Shown here in pieces: positions 24,376 to 36,269 of a stretch of DNA of 64,000 bases; position 1 is the first letter of the stretch; the number at the start of each line of letters is the position of its first letter. Source of the DNA: Rhizomys pruinosus (Eukaryota; Chordata; Mammalia; Rodentia; Spalacidae); NCBI GenBank assembly GCA_009823505.1, contig VZQC01007977.1:685438-749437 (forward strand), read 5' to 3'. Made by a program: the position numbers and the translations under genes. The notes beneath the pieces are model-generated. The model did no database searches. It was given only the letters and a program-made list of their open reading frames with translations, and was not told where the DNA came from.

Positions 24376-25640
24376 TATTTATTGTGTGTGTGCGTGCACG
24401 CACGTATGTGTGCACACACATGTATATGGAGGTTAGGACAACTTGCAGGAATGGGTTGTCTTCTACTGTGTGTGTGTGTGTGTGCGTGCGTACGCGTGCG
24501 TGTGCGTGCGTGCATATATATATGGAGGTTAGGACAACTTGCAGGAGTGGGTTCTCTTCTACTGTGTGTGTGTGTGTGTGTGTGCGTGCGTACGCATGCG
24601 TGTGCGTGCGTGCATATATATATGGAGGTTAGGACAACTTGCAGGAATGGGTTCTCTTCTACTGTGTGTGTGTGCGCGCGCACGCGCACACACAGTACAC
24701 ACATGTATATGGAGGTTAGGACAACTTGCAGGAATGGGTTGTCTTCTACTGTGTGTGTGTGTGTGTGCGTGCGTACGCGTGCGTGTGCGTGCGTGCATAT
24801 ATATATGGAGGTTAGGACAACTTGCAGGAGTGGGTTCTCTTCTACTGTGTGTGTGTGTGTGTGTGTGCGTGCGTACGCATGCGTGTGCGTGCGTGCATAT
24901 ATATATGGAGGTTAGGACAACTTGCAGGAATGGGTTCTCTTCTACTGTGTGTGTGTGCGCGCGCACGCGCACACACAGTACACACATGTATATGGAGGTT
25001 AGGACAACTTGCAGGAATGGGTTCTCTTCTATGGTGTGTGCGCGTGCACACCCTTACACAGTACACACATGTATATGGAGGTTAGGACAACTTGCAGGAA
25101 TGGGTTCTCTTCTACGGTGTGTGCGTGCGCGCACGTGCACACACAGTACACACATGTATATGGAGGTTAGGACAACTTGCAGGAATGGGTTCTCTTCTTC
25201 TACGGTGTGTGCGCGCGCGCACGTGCACACACAGTACACACATGTATATGGAGGTTAGGACAACTTGCAGGAGTGGGTTCTCTTCTTCTACGGTGTGTGC
25301 GTGCGCGCACGTGCACACACAGTACACACATGTATATGGAGGTTAGGACAACTTGCAGGAGTGGGTTCTCTTCTACGGTGTGTGTGTGCGCGCACGTACA
25401 CACACAGTACACACATGTATATGGAGGTTAGGACAACTTGCAGGAATGGGTTCTCTTCTTCTACGGTGTGTGCGCACGCGCACGTGCACACACAGTACAC
25501 ACATGTATATGGAGGTTAGGACAACTTGCAGGAGTGGGTTCTCTTCTTCTACGGTGTGTGTGCGCGCGCACGTGCACACACAGTACACACATGTATATGG
25601 AGGTTAGGACAACTTGCAGGAGTGGGTTTTCTTCTTCTAC
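24376..25640 (+). repeat. Minisatellite, 14 units of about 84-101 bp, with 283-bp higher-order repeat
   Basis: Each unit is GGAGGTTAGGACAACTTGCAGG plus 'a/gtgggttctcttctac', then a variable TG/CG/CA alternating tract. The conserved core starts at 24428, recurs exactly 283 bp later at 24711 and again at 24994, and the intervening three-unit blocks look identical (both start with the rare 'gggttgtc' variant). Later units from 25077 to 25640 have a regular spacing of about 84-88 bp. The last unit runs into 'ccatgtgggttccaaggatcaaactcgggttgtcag...cactgagcac' (to about 25710), the remaining body of a rodent interspersed repeat, so the array expanded from that repeat's head. Long stop-free frames in the array are not genes. 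Confidence 0.95.
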
Positions 25641-25719
25641 CATGTGGGTTCCAAGGATCAAACTCGGGTTGTCAGCCTTGGCAGCAAACACCCTAAGCCA
25701 CTGAGCACTTTAGACAGCT

Positions 25720-27097
25720 GGTGAGGTGTTAGTTTTAATTGCTCAAAAGTGTGTTAAAATTTAATTGACATACATTATTTAGTACAAGTTTCAAATATAC
25801 CTAGTAGCATACCTAAATAATGTATGACTAGATTGAAGAAAACAAACAACAACAAAATCTCTAAGCCCGGCTGTGGTACCGCCCGCAGTGCTTTCTACTT
25901 TCACCAACAGTTCCTGGATTCGCGGCCTAAATCTGGAGCTGAGGCAGGTGAGAAGACAGGCATAGGGAATGAAAGCTGTCTGCGTGCCTGAGGGGAAAGT
26001 TTCATTTTGGCAGGCTTGAGCTGGGACCTGCTTAACTGCAGAGTGGGTCAAGGGACTACTCCCAGACGGAACACAGATGGCCCTGGGAGGCACAGAAACA
26101 GGTTGTACACAGAGCACCAAGCAGTCACCATCCTAGAAACGACCCAGAAAACAAGGACTTTTGTCTACTTCACTTACTACACATACCTTGGCTACCCAAG
26201 AAGCTTTCAAATATCTGCTAAAGGAATAAACAAAAGAATCTGCTACTTTCTACCAAGAACTTTAAGGGTCATACTAATGTTTACAAACTTTAAAGTGGCC
26301 TTTTAATTATGAGATGTTGTTGCTTGTCAGAAACACCACTGATTTAATGTTTGCAATGATAATGTTAAATGTAAACTCATTTCAAGAAACATTAAAATGC
26401 ACAAAGCTTCCTAAATGAGACCATGTGTTACATGAATGGTATTATTGCTTTCATTCCCATTTATCTATTTCTTCCAACCTGCTCAATTGTTAATTTCATG
26501 ATTTTCTCTTGCTATTGAAACACTTAAGCTCATATCACAGAACTTTTTGTCTGGCCTTTGCTACTCTTATTCATCCATAATAAGATGATTTTGTTCGAGT
26601 TTATGGCTTCGTTTGCACACTTAACTTTTTACTTAATCTTCCTGGCATTTGTATTGTGAGATGGGTCAAGCTTACGTTCCTCCAATAATTGCCATTCTTC
26701 AAAACCACATACTGCACAAACCATTTTACCTCCTGTCTATCTGCGGTGTTTCTCAGCATTCATTAGCTTCTGACCTCTTTCAGGCATTAACAGGCCCTTC
26801 ACCTGCTATTTACGCCATGTCTTTCCACTTGCTCCACTCTTCTTCCCAGCATGCTCACTACCCATCACATCATAAACTCACTTCTTTTCTGGTTAACTGT
26901 CTGTCTCCTCTGAGTGCAAGCACCTGGGAGCAAAGAGCTGCTTCATGCCCAGAACCGCAGACTGGCAAGGCATCACGAACATGGCAGATGGATGGTCAGG
27001 AGGGTAAAAGTCAACGTGCATAAGCAGTGTGCCCATGAGCTGGAGAGTGATTACAAGGAGGGAACCCCTCATGATGTAACACTGGAGCTGACACCTG
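25720..27097. other. Unique intronic sequence, nothing recognised
   Basis: I see no exon, SINE or LINE body here. A few CpGs cluster at 25865-25925 ('cccggctgtggtaccgcccgc', 'ttcgcggcc'). The composition otherwise matches the surrounding intron. Confidence 0.5.
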
Positions 27098-27176
27098 AAG
27101 GAGGAGGAAGAAGAAGAGGAAGAGGAAGAGGAAGAGGAAGAAGAGGAGGAGGAGGAGGAGGAGGAGGAGGAGGAGA
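27098..27176 (+). repeat. (GAA/GGA)n purine microsatellite
   Basis: An 80-bp run of GGAGGA, AGAAGA and AGAGGA triplets and hexamers. It yields poly-Glu, poly-Ser or poly-Gly frames that are not coding. Confidence 0.95.
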
Positions 27177-27726
27177 AGCCACCACTGCTGCCACCACCGC
27201 CACCAGCTGGATGATTAGCTGGATGATCAGCTGGAGGATGGCAGAGTCCGTGGGAGGCTGGGTATTTAGGAGGCAAGGAAGGAAAGAGAGAAACAGAAAA
27301 GCATACAGAGAGAGTTTGGGAGACACAGGCAGTGCCAAGATCATCCCAGATACAGTGAAGAGTGTGTGTCTTGTTCTGAGACCACAGGAACACAGGTGGG
27401 ACAAGGTCTCATGCCAGCTCTGGTAACAGAAGTGGCCCGGACAGGGAAGGGCAGAAGCAGGAGCTTCTGTGGGAATCCTGACTGGAGAAGGTGGTAGGCG
27501 GGACAAGGTGGGAGGTGTAGACGGAGAGAAGCAGAGAGAAGGAGACCATTTTGGAAGCTAAGTAACCAGAGCTGAGGATGGACTAGATGGTGGGTGTGAG
27601 GCAGAGGAAGAAATTGTGGAAGTTGGTGAAAGTTTTTATTTGAGTCATTGATTAAGACAGAGATGGGAGAGGAGGAAAGGCCAGAGCACCATGGGGTCTG
27701 AGCAGCATGGGGTCTGAGCTACCCAT

Positions 27727-28227
27727 TAGAGGAGGGGGAAGGGGAAGAAGGGGAAGGGGAAGAAGGGGAAGAAGGGGAAGAAGGGGAAGAAGGGGAAGAA
27801 GGGGAAGAAGGGGAAGGGGAAGAAGGGGAAGGGGAAGAAGGGGAAGGGGAAGGAAAGGGAAAGGGAAAGGAAAGGAGAGAGAGGAGAGGAGAGGAGAGGG
27901 AGCAGGAAGAGATGGGAAGAAGAAGAGGAGGAGCAGGAGAGGAGAGGAGGAGAGGAGAGGAGAGGAGAGAGGAGATGGAGAGGAGAGGAGAGGAGCGAGG
28001 AGAGGAGAGGTAAGAAGAGAGGAAAGAGGAGAGGAGAGGAGAGGAGAGGAGAGGAGAGTGAGAGGATGAGGAGAGGAGAGTAGGAGAGGAGAGGAGAGAG
28101 GAGAGGAGAGGAGAGAGAGAGAGAGAGGAGAGGAGCAGGATAGGAGAGAAGAGAAGAGAAGAGAAGAGAAGAGAAGAGAAGAGAAGAGAAGAGAAGAGAA
28201 GAGAAGAGAAGAGAAGAGAAGAGAAGG
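27727..28227 (+). repeat. 500-bp polypurine tract with three repeat grammars
   Basis: From left to right there is a GGGGAAGAA/GGGGAA block (about 27734-27872), an AGAGG pentamer-rich block (about 27873-28135), and a clean AAGAG pentamer block (about 28147-28226). About a dozen pyrimidines interrupt the purine strand. Long Pro/Leu/Ser frames on the complement are artefacts. Confidence 0.95.
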
Positions 28228-29429
28228 AACAGCACTGGCTGGGTATGGGGCATGTAGAGGAGACATTGGGTGTGGATGTGCCTTTGCAGGCCTTGGGCAG
28301 AGGGATAGCATTTAAGGCTGAAAGACTAAGAAAGATCCTCTTGGGAGGCTATAGATAGAAAGAAGAGAGAGCAATATTCAACCCTGTAGTTCTCTGGGGA
28401 TAAACCAAAGGCTGTCAAGGACATGCACGCCCAGGTCCTGCTGACATGTGACTAGGCAGTAGTTCAAAGGTAACTGAATGTTATCTAGCCCTTGGGCTTC
28501 AGGCAATGCTGTTTCCAACCCAGCTGCATCTGCAGCCAAGCCCCACAAGAAGCTGATGGGGCTGGTGAAACGCACTAGTCATGATCTTGAGAATCAGCTC
28601 AAAAAGCATCTGGGATGTCTTCAGGATGAATGAGGACTTCAAGCATAACTCTAAGGTTCGCCTGCTGGGTGGAGGCCAGTTCTTAAACCTTCACTGTCTT
28701 CCAAAGCTTGAGCTTAGTTAGATTGGATGCAGACCTAACAGTACTTCAGCAAATGTAAATATGATGCTGCCCCTTGACCAAACAGTTGGTACAGGACTCT
28801 CCTCACACTTGAGACTTCCTCCCAAGGAGTGGCAGTAGCAAAGAACAGGCATACAGGCACACCACCTTGTCAGAGGCCCTGGTGGGCTACAGGTAGATGT
28901 GTCATCTAGTATTGTCCAGACTCACAGTTGCCTGCTTGTTTTTTTTTCCACAGCAAGTTTGCAAAGCCACAGGACATGAAAAAGTAAAAAACAGGTCTGC
29001 AACCTCTGGGGGAATGTCTATGAAATCTCACAAGTCTGACCTGATCTCTCTAGGATTAACTGTCTAGGTCGGGAAATCCTACAAAAGCTCCGACGATTTT
29101 TACTTAGGATCTGGAGTAAGCTACAGACTGAGATCCTTCAGGTCAAGTCACCAACTCTCTAGAGGCTGATGTTACTTCACACTGATGGGAGCTCAAGCAG
29201 TCCTTACAAGGCAGGAGGAGGACTGTGGCCCTGGGTTCCAGATCCTTCTCCAAGCCCTCTGGTGTAGGACAGCCCCCTCTCCAGGACATCAGTCTGCTGT
29301 GCAGGCACTTGGCTTTCTCCTGGGTGGGAAGTCTTGAGACACTGATGTGGAGAAAAGTTGTTCTGGGGTCAGCACAAAATTAGAACTACTGTCACTGTAA
29401 CAGTGGGGCACACTACTCTGATCCCCTGG

Positions 29430-29565
29430 GTGACAAAGTAGCGGTTTTGATCATGGTGACAAGCCTGGGTGTAAACGCTGAAGTCCTGTTCAGCTGTAAG
29501 CTCAAATAAACCCTCTCCTCCCTGAGATGCTTCTGGTCAGTGTTCTATTAGGGCAACAGGAAGCT
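29430..29565 (+). mobile_element. 3' end of rodent LTR-like repeat (sense)
   Basis: The text 'gttcagctgtaagctcaaataaaccctctcctccctgagatgcttctggtcagtgttctatta' carries the AATAAA signal and the terminal block of the family seen antisense at 5826 and 45257. The upstream part is not recognisable. Confidence 0.5.
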
Positions 29566-30224
29566 AAGCAGCGCCCCCCCCCACCCCGTCCCCTCCAATC
29601 CCTTCTGCCATTCCTCATTCCCTCTCAGAGAAACCCTCACTTCCTACTTCATCTGTTTAAAGGTCACTAAGTAGAGACTAAATTTCTGGTTGCTCTCTCC
29701 CTAAAACAAGAAAACTAACCAAAACACATCTGTCCCAGACCCTTCCTCCCACAATGGAAAGGCCACTCTGGCCCGGTGGCTCAGGGATGTAGCACAGGGC
29801 TTGGTCTGGATGGCCTCTGTCCTCCGGCAGAGCCTTGTTCATATCCATCTTTCCTTTCCTGTTGATCTTTGCTCCTTGCCTGGTCGTTCCTGTATACTGA
29901 GCACGTCTCTTTCATCTCAAAAAGATCCTTCCCCTGACCCCACACTTCCAGCCACCCTTTCTCACTTTCTTTCTGGTCTTCTGCAGAGCCCTGCACAGGC
30001 CCCCAGACCCCTTTCTTGCACACGCAAGAGTGACTTTTGGCCATCTGTCCAGTCAGTGTCTCAGCTCACCAATCTACTACCTCCTTGAGGCCGAGCCTTG
30101 GCTTATTTGGTACCAATTTTCCTGCATTTAATATCATAAACAATTGAATGTAGGAAGGAATACATGTTCTATAACTTATATATGATCATTCACGGGTAAA
30201 ATCTTCCTTCCATCTCTAGGCTTT

Positions 30225-30457
30225 TTTTTTAATTTAATTTTTTATTTATGTACTGTCTGCTTGTAGGTTTGTGCACCTGTGTCATGCAATGCCTCGGAGG
30301 TCAGAAGTGGGTCTCAAGATTCCCCTGGAACTGGAGTTCTCCTGGAATTGGAGTTACAGACGGTTCTTAGCCGCCATGTGGGTGCTGGGGATCGAACCCG
30401 GGTCCTCTGCAAGAGCAGTCGGTGCTCTTAACCGCTAGGCTATCTCTCCAGCCCCTG
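30225..30457 (-). repeat. B2/B3-type SINE with TSD and 17-bp internal duplication
   Basis: Antisense copy with a perfect TSD TCTAGGCTTT (30215-30224 and 30458-30467). It carries the same tandem CCTGGAAYTGGAGTT pair (30324-30338 and 30341-30355) as the copy at 2556, so the two belong to one subfamily. Confidence 0.92.
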
Positions 30458-30844
30458 TCTAGGCTTTGTTTTATAGGTAAAAAAAAAACCAAACAATCCT
30501 TGGTAGAATTCATGGACTTAAACTATACAAAGTTACTACACGCACACCAAGACCTGTCTTTGTAGTTCTGCTATTTGCTGAGTAGACAGAGAAGGCCTTC
30601 CCTGATGTTTCTGTCCTGTCACACTGGGCACCCAGTTGGCTGCTGAACTGCAGTTACAGGAACACAAATAGAATGCAGGCTTGAGCCACATAATTAGACT
30701 CCTAAGTGTAAAACTTAAGAACAGGGCAATCTGTTCCTTGATGGACTCAACTCCTGTTGTGGAATTTAGTTGCTATAAGAAAAATCAAGCTTAGAGTGAA
30801 AAGATATGACCTAGAGAAACAGAGAGAGCCCACCAAGGGCTGCG

Positions 30845-30935
30845 TGTTGGGCTGGTAGCGTGGCTCAGAAGCACAGTGCTTTCCGAGCATACATGAAGCC
30901 CAAGCTCAATTCCCAGAAGAATCACAAAGCCAACA
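30845..30935 (+). repeat. ID-like SINE fragment
   Basis: The text 'gggctggtagcgtggctcagaagcacagtgctttccgagcatacatgaagcccaagctcaattcccag' is a diverged tRNA/BC1-like body. Confidence 0.55.
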
Positions 30936-32206
30936 GAAAGAGGGTGAGGGTGCCACTGACACCAGGGTAGCAATCTCCAAACTCTGAAAGATGGGGACGT
31001 TGGAGGGCAAGAAGGAATTCAAGAGGGATGGCTATACAATTCAGAAAGTGCCTAGGGCTGTGGGCTCTGAACCTGAGTCTGAAATCCAAGGCCATATTAG
31101 GAGAAAGGCTCATTTAGTTCATAGGGAAATGGCTTTTCAAATTCTTCTACAAGGTACCCAGCTGGGATTTGATATGCAGTGCTAAAAGTCCCTCTTAAAA
31201 ACTATTTAGTAAGATGAGTATTCCCTTGACTTGTTCCATCAGGATTAGATAGACAAGTGAGACGTACAAGCTAGACAATCATTTGTTTTATTAGCAGTCT
31301 AGACTCTCTTCTAACCCTTTTGATAAAAGATGATTCCTCTGTCTACAGCTTCAGGGTTCCTGTCACACCCATTACCACGTGAAACAAAAAAGTCAACGAA
31401 GCAGTTAAAATGTAGTTCAAAAATCTTAAACTCAACATCTTCAGAAAGTTGGCATTCATGGAGGTGTAGAAATCTAGAACATGACTAGGCACAGCCACCT
31501 GTGGGGCAGCTTCTCCTAATGACTTAGGTAGTCAGCCATTTTGGATGACAGTTCTCCCTAGGCATCTGGGTTCCTGTAATTTTCCACTGTTATTGTTCTG
31601 TTTGTTTGTATTTTAAAAAGTGGTTTGGGTTAAATTGGATCATTTGTCTTCTCAGTAGTTTTCCAGCTACGTTGTATTTTTCAAGGATCTATACTGCTCT
31701 GTTTAGCCAGAGCTCCAGCCAAGAACTTGACACCCACACACCAGGCTGTGGTTTGAAGGGAACAGCAGGCAAATGAGCCTGGTCTCTTTAGAAGTCAAAG
31801 TTACTGCTCTGTGCTGTATGTCCATATTTAGTGCTTCCTGAACACCCTGAGATGACCCTGGTCCAGCCGAAAGATGACACTGGTATTTTCTGCTGCTTGT
31901 GAAACCTGGGGAAGAGTTTTGACAAAGAATAGAGACCAGCTACAGACAGAGCATGAGGAGATGGCAAGTCAGTGTGCCTCTCTCAGATTCTCCAGGTCAG
32001 AGGAAATGAAATGCATTTTCCAGACCACCCTCTTAATCTGAAAATATGTTTAATTATGAAAAGCAGTACTTTAGTGTTGAGGAACTCTCTTCAACCGTCC
32101 TGATCTTTCATCTAGATATGAAGCCCATTCACTCAGCCAAATTTAATTTTAATTCAAGATGGGGGAAGGATTGACAAAGAAGGGATATTGCTAACAGAAT
32201 TCTACC

Positions 32207-32335
32207 GTGACCTGGCCCTGTTGCTATACACCTGTAGTCCCAACATCTAGAAGACGGAGGCAGGAGGTTCAGGAGTCATAGTGAGTTTGAGTCCAGTCTG
32301 GGCTACACGAGATCTTGTCTCAAAAAAAAAAAATA
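32207..32335 (+). repeat. Old B1-like SINE
   Basis: The body 'cctggccctgttgctatacacctgtagtcccaacatctagaagac...ctgggctacacgagatcttgtctc' has an A-rich tail. Flanking AATTCTA is a possible short TSD. Confidence 0.6.
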
Positions 32336-32572
32336 CAAAATTCTAGTATCCTTTAAAAGAAAACACAAAGGCTTCTTATGCTGCTTAAAAAAAAATCTAT
32401 TTACCTTGATCTCATATTTTATTGTTATTGAAATATCATATTTCCTAGTAGTTTTGTATACTTATACAGACATACAGTCTTCAAATAATGTTCTTTGCTT
32501 GATATTTCAAGATGACAGCTATTCACCGTAGACCCATTTCAAATTTTTTGTGTTTAAAAATATCAGGTGATG

Positions 32573-32800
32573 GGGCTGGAGAGATGGCCTAGCCGTTAAG
32601 AGCGCTGACTGCTCTTGCAGAGGACCCGGGTTCGATTCCCAGCACCCACATGACGGCTAAGAACCGTCTTTAACTCCAGTTCCAGGGGAATCTGATGCCC
32701 TCTTCTGACCTCCGTGGCATTGCATGACAAGGGTGTACAAACCTACATGCAGACAGTACATTCACACATACAAAATAAATAAAATTAAAAATAATTAAAA
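32573..32800 (+). repeat. B2/B3-type SINE with 17-bp TSD
   Basis: A complete element: GGGGCTGGAGAGATGGCCTAG, B box 'gggttcgattccc', 'taactccagttccaggggaatc' and an A-rich tail. The TSD AAAAATATCAGGTGATG recurs at 32556-32572 and 32801-32817. Confidence 0.95.
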
Positions 32801-32817
32801 AAAAATATCAGGTGATG

Positions 32818-33030
32818 AGTCAGTTGCTAAGGTTCTTGCGATGCAATCCTGAAAACCTGAGTTGAGATCCCCAGCATCCATCTCAGAGTGCTGGTCCGTG
32901 TCTGTAATCCCAGCACTGGGGAGGGAGGGACAGGAGGGTCCCTGGGGCTTTCTAATCAGCTAGTCTACCCTAACTGGTGAGCTCCAGTTTCAGGGCACTG
33001 ATGACCCCATCTCAAAAAATAAGGTGCAGC
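32818..33030 (+). repeat. B4/RSINE-like SINE
   Basis: The text 'gagtcagttgctaaggttcttgcgatgcaatcctgaaaacctgagttgagatccccagcatcc' is a tRNA-like head. It is followed by 'ctgtaatcccagcactgggg' and 'gaccccatctcaaaa'. Confidence 0.5.
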
Positions 33031-33214
33031 TGACCAGTGCAACAGTGGCATGAAGATTGGGGGTGGGGGTAACCAACGAGTCTTGGGTTGGATCTGAGGC
33101 CTGCCTTGCAGGAGGGAATTCATGCCTGATACTGTAAACCTGGACAGAGATGTGGTGCAGGAGGGCAGGAGCTTTACAGGGTAATATACCACTGTAATGT
33201 TCTAAATGGACACA

Positions 33215-33662
33215 CTGTCAAGCTGCCCTCTAAATAGTTATGTTTATACATATAGATTAGTGCTGCCCTCAGTATTGGTCAGCAGCCAATGCAGAGATCC
33301 ACAACAGGTCAAAGTATTGAGAATAAATGACTATTGAGTGCTCAGCCCTAAATGGAATCTCTTACCCTCAAGTTCAAGAACTATCTAGGAAGATGGTGTA
33401 GAAAGAATGCAAGAGTTGGAGTGTGGAAGAGTGCCTTGAAATGCTGTCTTCAGGACATGACATGGCTATACACCCACTCTTGAATTCACTACTGCCATGG
33501 TTACTTACACCAAGATCCTACAAGATCATGCCACCAAGATCAGACAACACTAGCTGGCTCAGTGTTAAAAAGGGGGGGGGGACATGAGGTGGGGAGGGGG
33601 ACATAAAGGTGATTAAGATTGAGATATTCTCTATAAAGTACACAAAATTCAATAAACAACAA
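33215..33662 (+). mobile_element. Rodent L1 (Lx-like) 3' UTR fragment
   Basis: Blocks 'ggtcagcagccaatgcagagatccacaacaggtcaaagta', 'gagtgctcagccctaaatgg', 'gaaatgctgtcttcaggacatgacatggc', a G-rich tract (33574-33600) and the terminal 'cacaaaattcaataaacaac' follow the order of a rodent L1 3' UTR. No ORF2 sequence precedes it. Confidence 0.6.
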
Positions 33663-33757
33663 GATTACAAATCCTCCTTTTATTTTGAATTAGATACTGC
33701 AAATGATGCCAAATTCTTCAGATCAATGAGAACTCCTGGATAAAGACTAGTTTATTT

Positions 33758-33838
33758 TTTTATTTGCAGTGCTGGAAGTTGAAACCGTCTCATGCATGCT
33801 GGGCAAGTATTCTATCACTGAGCTAAACCACCAGCCAA
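33758..33838 (-). repeat. ID SINE fragment, antisense
   Basis: The text 'gtgctggaagttgaaaccgtctcatgcatgctgggcaagtattctatcactgagctaaac' is the reverse of an ID body. Confidence 0.65.
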
Positions 33839-33862
33839 GACTAATTCTGTGAAATACTATGT

Positions 33863-33955
33863 GAGGGGCTGAAGAGATGGCACAGTGGTTAAGAGCACTG
33901 GCTGCTCAGGCAGAGGACCCAGACAGAATAGTCACACATATAAAATTTAAAAAAA
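33863..33955 (+). repeat. B2/B3-type SINE with internal deletion
   Basis: The head 'ggggctgaagagatggcacagtggttaagagcactggctgctc' jumps directly to the tail 'gtcacacatataaaatttaaaa', so the middle is missing. Confidence 0.75.
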
Positions 33956-34638
33956 AGTTTGTGTCAGATTGAATTAAAACTTTTTTGGAGGCTTCTCCCT
34001 TTGAATGGAGGAATGGGGTTACGCCATCTAGAGACAAAAGCCACGCCTGGTCACTAACCCACAGATCAGGCAAGTAAATGCCACAAAGCCAGCAGCTCCC
34101 CAAGTAAAGAACAGCGTGCCAGTGCTGGGCCTCTGTTCTCGAAGTTCTAACTCTGTGTCAATGACAGGACAAGTTGGTCCCTGGGAAAAGGCATTCATTG
34201 AAATTAGCCTAACCTCAGTCAAGGCCCCAGTGACTCCAAACAGAGGAATGTTGTGATGGCCCCTTGGACAGCAGGACAGTGGTTTGGCATTACCTGGCTA
34301 CAGGGTGGTCTGTGGGCCATGCCCAGTGCCATTGTGGTGGCTCAATACTTTGCTAAATCTTCTGTGGGTGGAGGGTTTGTGGTTTTCCTAACTTTCAATT
34401 TATCTTTCTGATAGTTGAAGGCCAAGGACAGTGAAGTTCCCATCAAAACTTTCCAAGCAATGTTATTTATGCCTTTGTAGGTCCTGCAAGTCCTAAATTT
34501 CCATTCAGAGTAGACCCCAAGGCAAAAAGAACTGATAGGTGGAAGCATGAAATTTTACCAGGTAAAACTAAAATTATTTTCCAACATTATTTGGGAATAT
34601 AATAATATAAATATATGCTAAAAGAATAATGTTCTCAG

Positions 34639-34848
34639 CTGGGGGGGAGGGGTAGTACATGCCTTTAATCCCAGCACTCAGGAGGCAGAGGCAGGTGGGT
34701 CTCTGTGAGTTCCAGGCCAGCCTGATCTACATAGCAGTTCCAGGCCAGGCCAGCTGGGACAAAAGGGAGACCCTGTCTCAAAAAAAACAAAAAGACAAGA
34801 AGAACAAGGAGGAGGAGGAGGAGGAGGAGGAGGAGGAGGAGGAGGAGG
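34639..34848 (+). repeat. B1 SINE with (GGA)n tail and TSD
   Basis: A B1 body to 'ctgtctcaaaaaaaacaaaaagacaagaag' continues into (GGA)14 (about 34808-34848). The TSD AATGTTCTCAG (34628-34638 and 34849-34859) lies outside the triplet run, so the triplet repeat grew from the B1 tail. Confidence 0.93.
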
Positions 34849-34881
34849 AATGTTCTCAGTCTCCTTTAATAAAACTTGGTA

Positions 34882-35037
34882 CTAGCTGGGCATGGTGGTG
34901 CATGCCAGTAATCCCAACACTTTGGATGCAGAGGCAGGCAAATCTCCATGAGATTGAGGCTAGGCTGGTCTATATTCCAAGCTAGCTGGGGCTACAGGGA
35001 GATTCTATCTCAAAAACAAACAAACAAACAAACAAAA
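34882..35037 (+). repeat. B1 SINE with (CAAA)n tail
   Basis: The body 'agctgggcatggtggtgcatgcc...gggagattctatctcaaaaac' ends in (AAAC)5. Confidence 0.85.
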
Positions 35038-35264
35038 ACTCATTACTGTATATTTATTATTTATAAGGAATCAATAAAGGAAAAAGAAAACTAAAAGTGT
35101 ATATTTTTTCGCTATGTTTGATGAACACATACCCTATGTCTTAGACTAATAAGCTTATTAAAACTGAATAAGGCTAGTAAAATATCCCTCATAAGAGACA
35201 AAATTATAAGATTCCTGGGAATAATTCAAATAAGTAGCCACTGAATTTTTTCCCATTTAAATTA

Positions 35265-35422
35265 GTGTGTGCATACACTTGTGCCATGGACAATGTTTGG
35301 AGGTCAGAGGACAACTGGTGAGAGTTGGTCTCTCCTTCTACCATGAGTTCCAGGGACTAAACCCAGGTTACCAAGGCTTGGAAGCAAGCACCTTTGCCTC
35401 CTGAACCATCTCTCCAGCCCTT
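35265..35422 (-). repeat. Rodent interspersed repeat (SINE-like), antisense
   Basis: The text 'ggaggtcagaggacaactggtgagagttggtctctccttctaccatgagttccagggactaaacccaggtt...gaaccatctctccagccc' is the same family that seeded the minisatellite at 24376. Confidence 0.65.
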
Positions 35423-36124
35423 AAACAAGTATTCTAAAGGAAACCCAAATCATAGCATTTGGTTGAAGTACATAAATAAGACCCAAATAAATGGGGGGAA
35501 GCAAGCTATGTTTCTTGATGAGAAGATATTACAAATGCAGTAGAAATCTTTCCGAATTTCTCTGTAAATCTCAGAGTCTGAGTTAGAATCCAGCAACTGG
35601 GGTTTTCATTTGGACCTAGGTCAGATGATTTTAAGAAGAAATGACAAGAAAGACCTGATGAAGGCCAGCAAGGAGGTGACACCTGGACAGTGTACAGAAA
35701 GGCGCTGAGGAGAAGCTGCCACTGGGAACCACCAGGGAAAGGACTGTGCCCCTCAATAAGAGTTGGGGAAATGAAACAGACATGCCATCAGCATCAGATC
35801 AAAAACTCGACCGACACAACTGATAAAATCTAGTACTAGCAAGGTAAGGCAGGAGGGGAAATTTTACACAGTATTGGCAGGTGTGTGAACTGTTGTAGCT
35901 ATGAGGAAAGAGAGCTTGCAAGAAATATGAAATTAAGCCGAGCACAGTGGACCAGATCCCAGCACTTGTAAAAGGAAATTTAATAGCTTCTGATCACATT
36001 TAGGTGCAAGGGAATTATTCAGAATCATCTTATACTTCTAGAAAAGTGAGAATTAAACATCCCGGCCCCTTTCTGAGGTACATTCATTTAGAAAATCTCT
36101 GAAGTTATTTCTTTGGCTTTCAAT

Positions 36125-36238
36125 CTCTTTTGTGTATGTGTATGCATATTGAAATGTGTGGAGTACACATATATGTGTGGATGTATGCGCATGTGCATGT
36201 ATGCATGTGGAAACCAGTGGCCTACCTTTTAAAAAATG

Positions 36239-36269
<31 letters not shown>

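Noticed and set aside
24376..25640. CRISPR-like direct repeats
   Set aside because: This is a eukaryotic minisatellite with low-complexity, non-unique linkers and adjacent SINE sequence. There are no cas genes and no bacterial context.
24382..25704. Many overlapping long open frames on both strands (up to 239 codons)
   Set aside because: They are by-products of the 84-101-bp minisatellite with alternating TG/CG/CA linkers. The frames shift with each indel and encode only repeated Cys/Val/Arg/His patterns.
26893..27426. Frames of 166-170 codons on both strands
   Set aside because: They depend on the GAA/GGA microsatellite. The flanking peptide is not recognisable.
27652..28311. 219-codon minus-strand frame rich in Leu, Ser, Pro and Phe
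   Set aside because: It is created by the polypurine tract. There is no domain, splice context or complexity.
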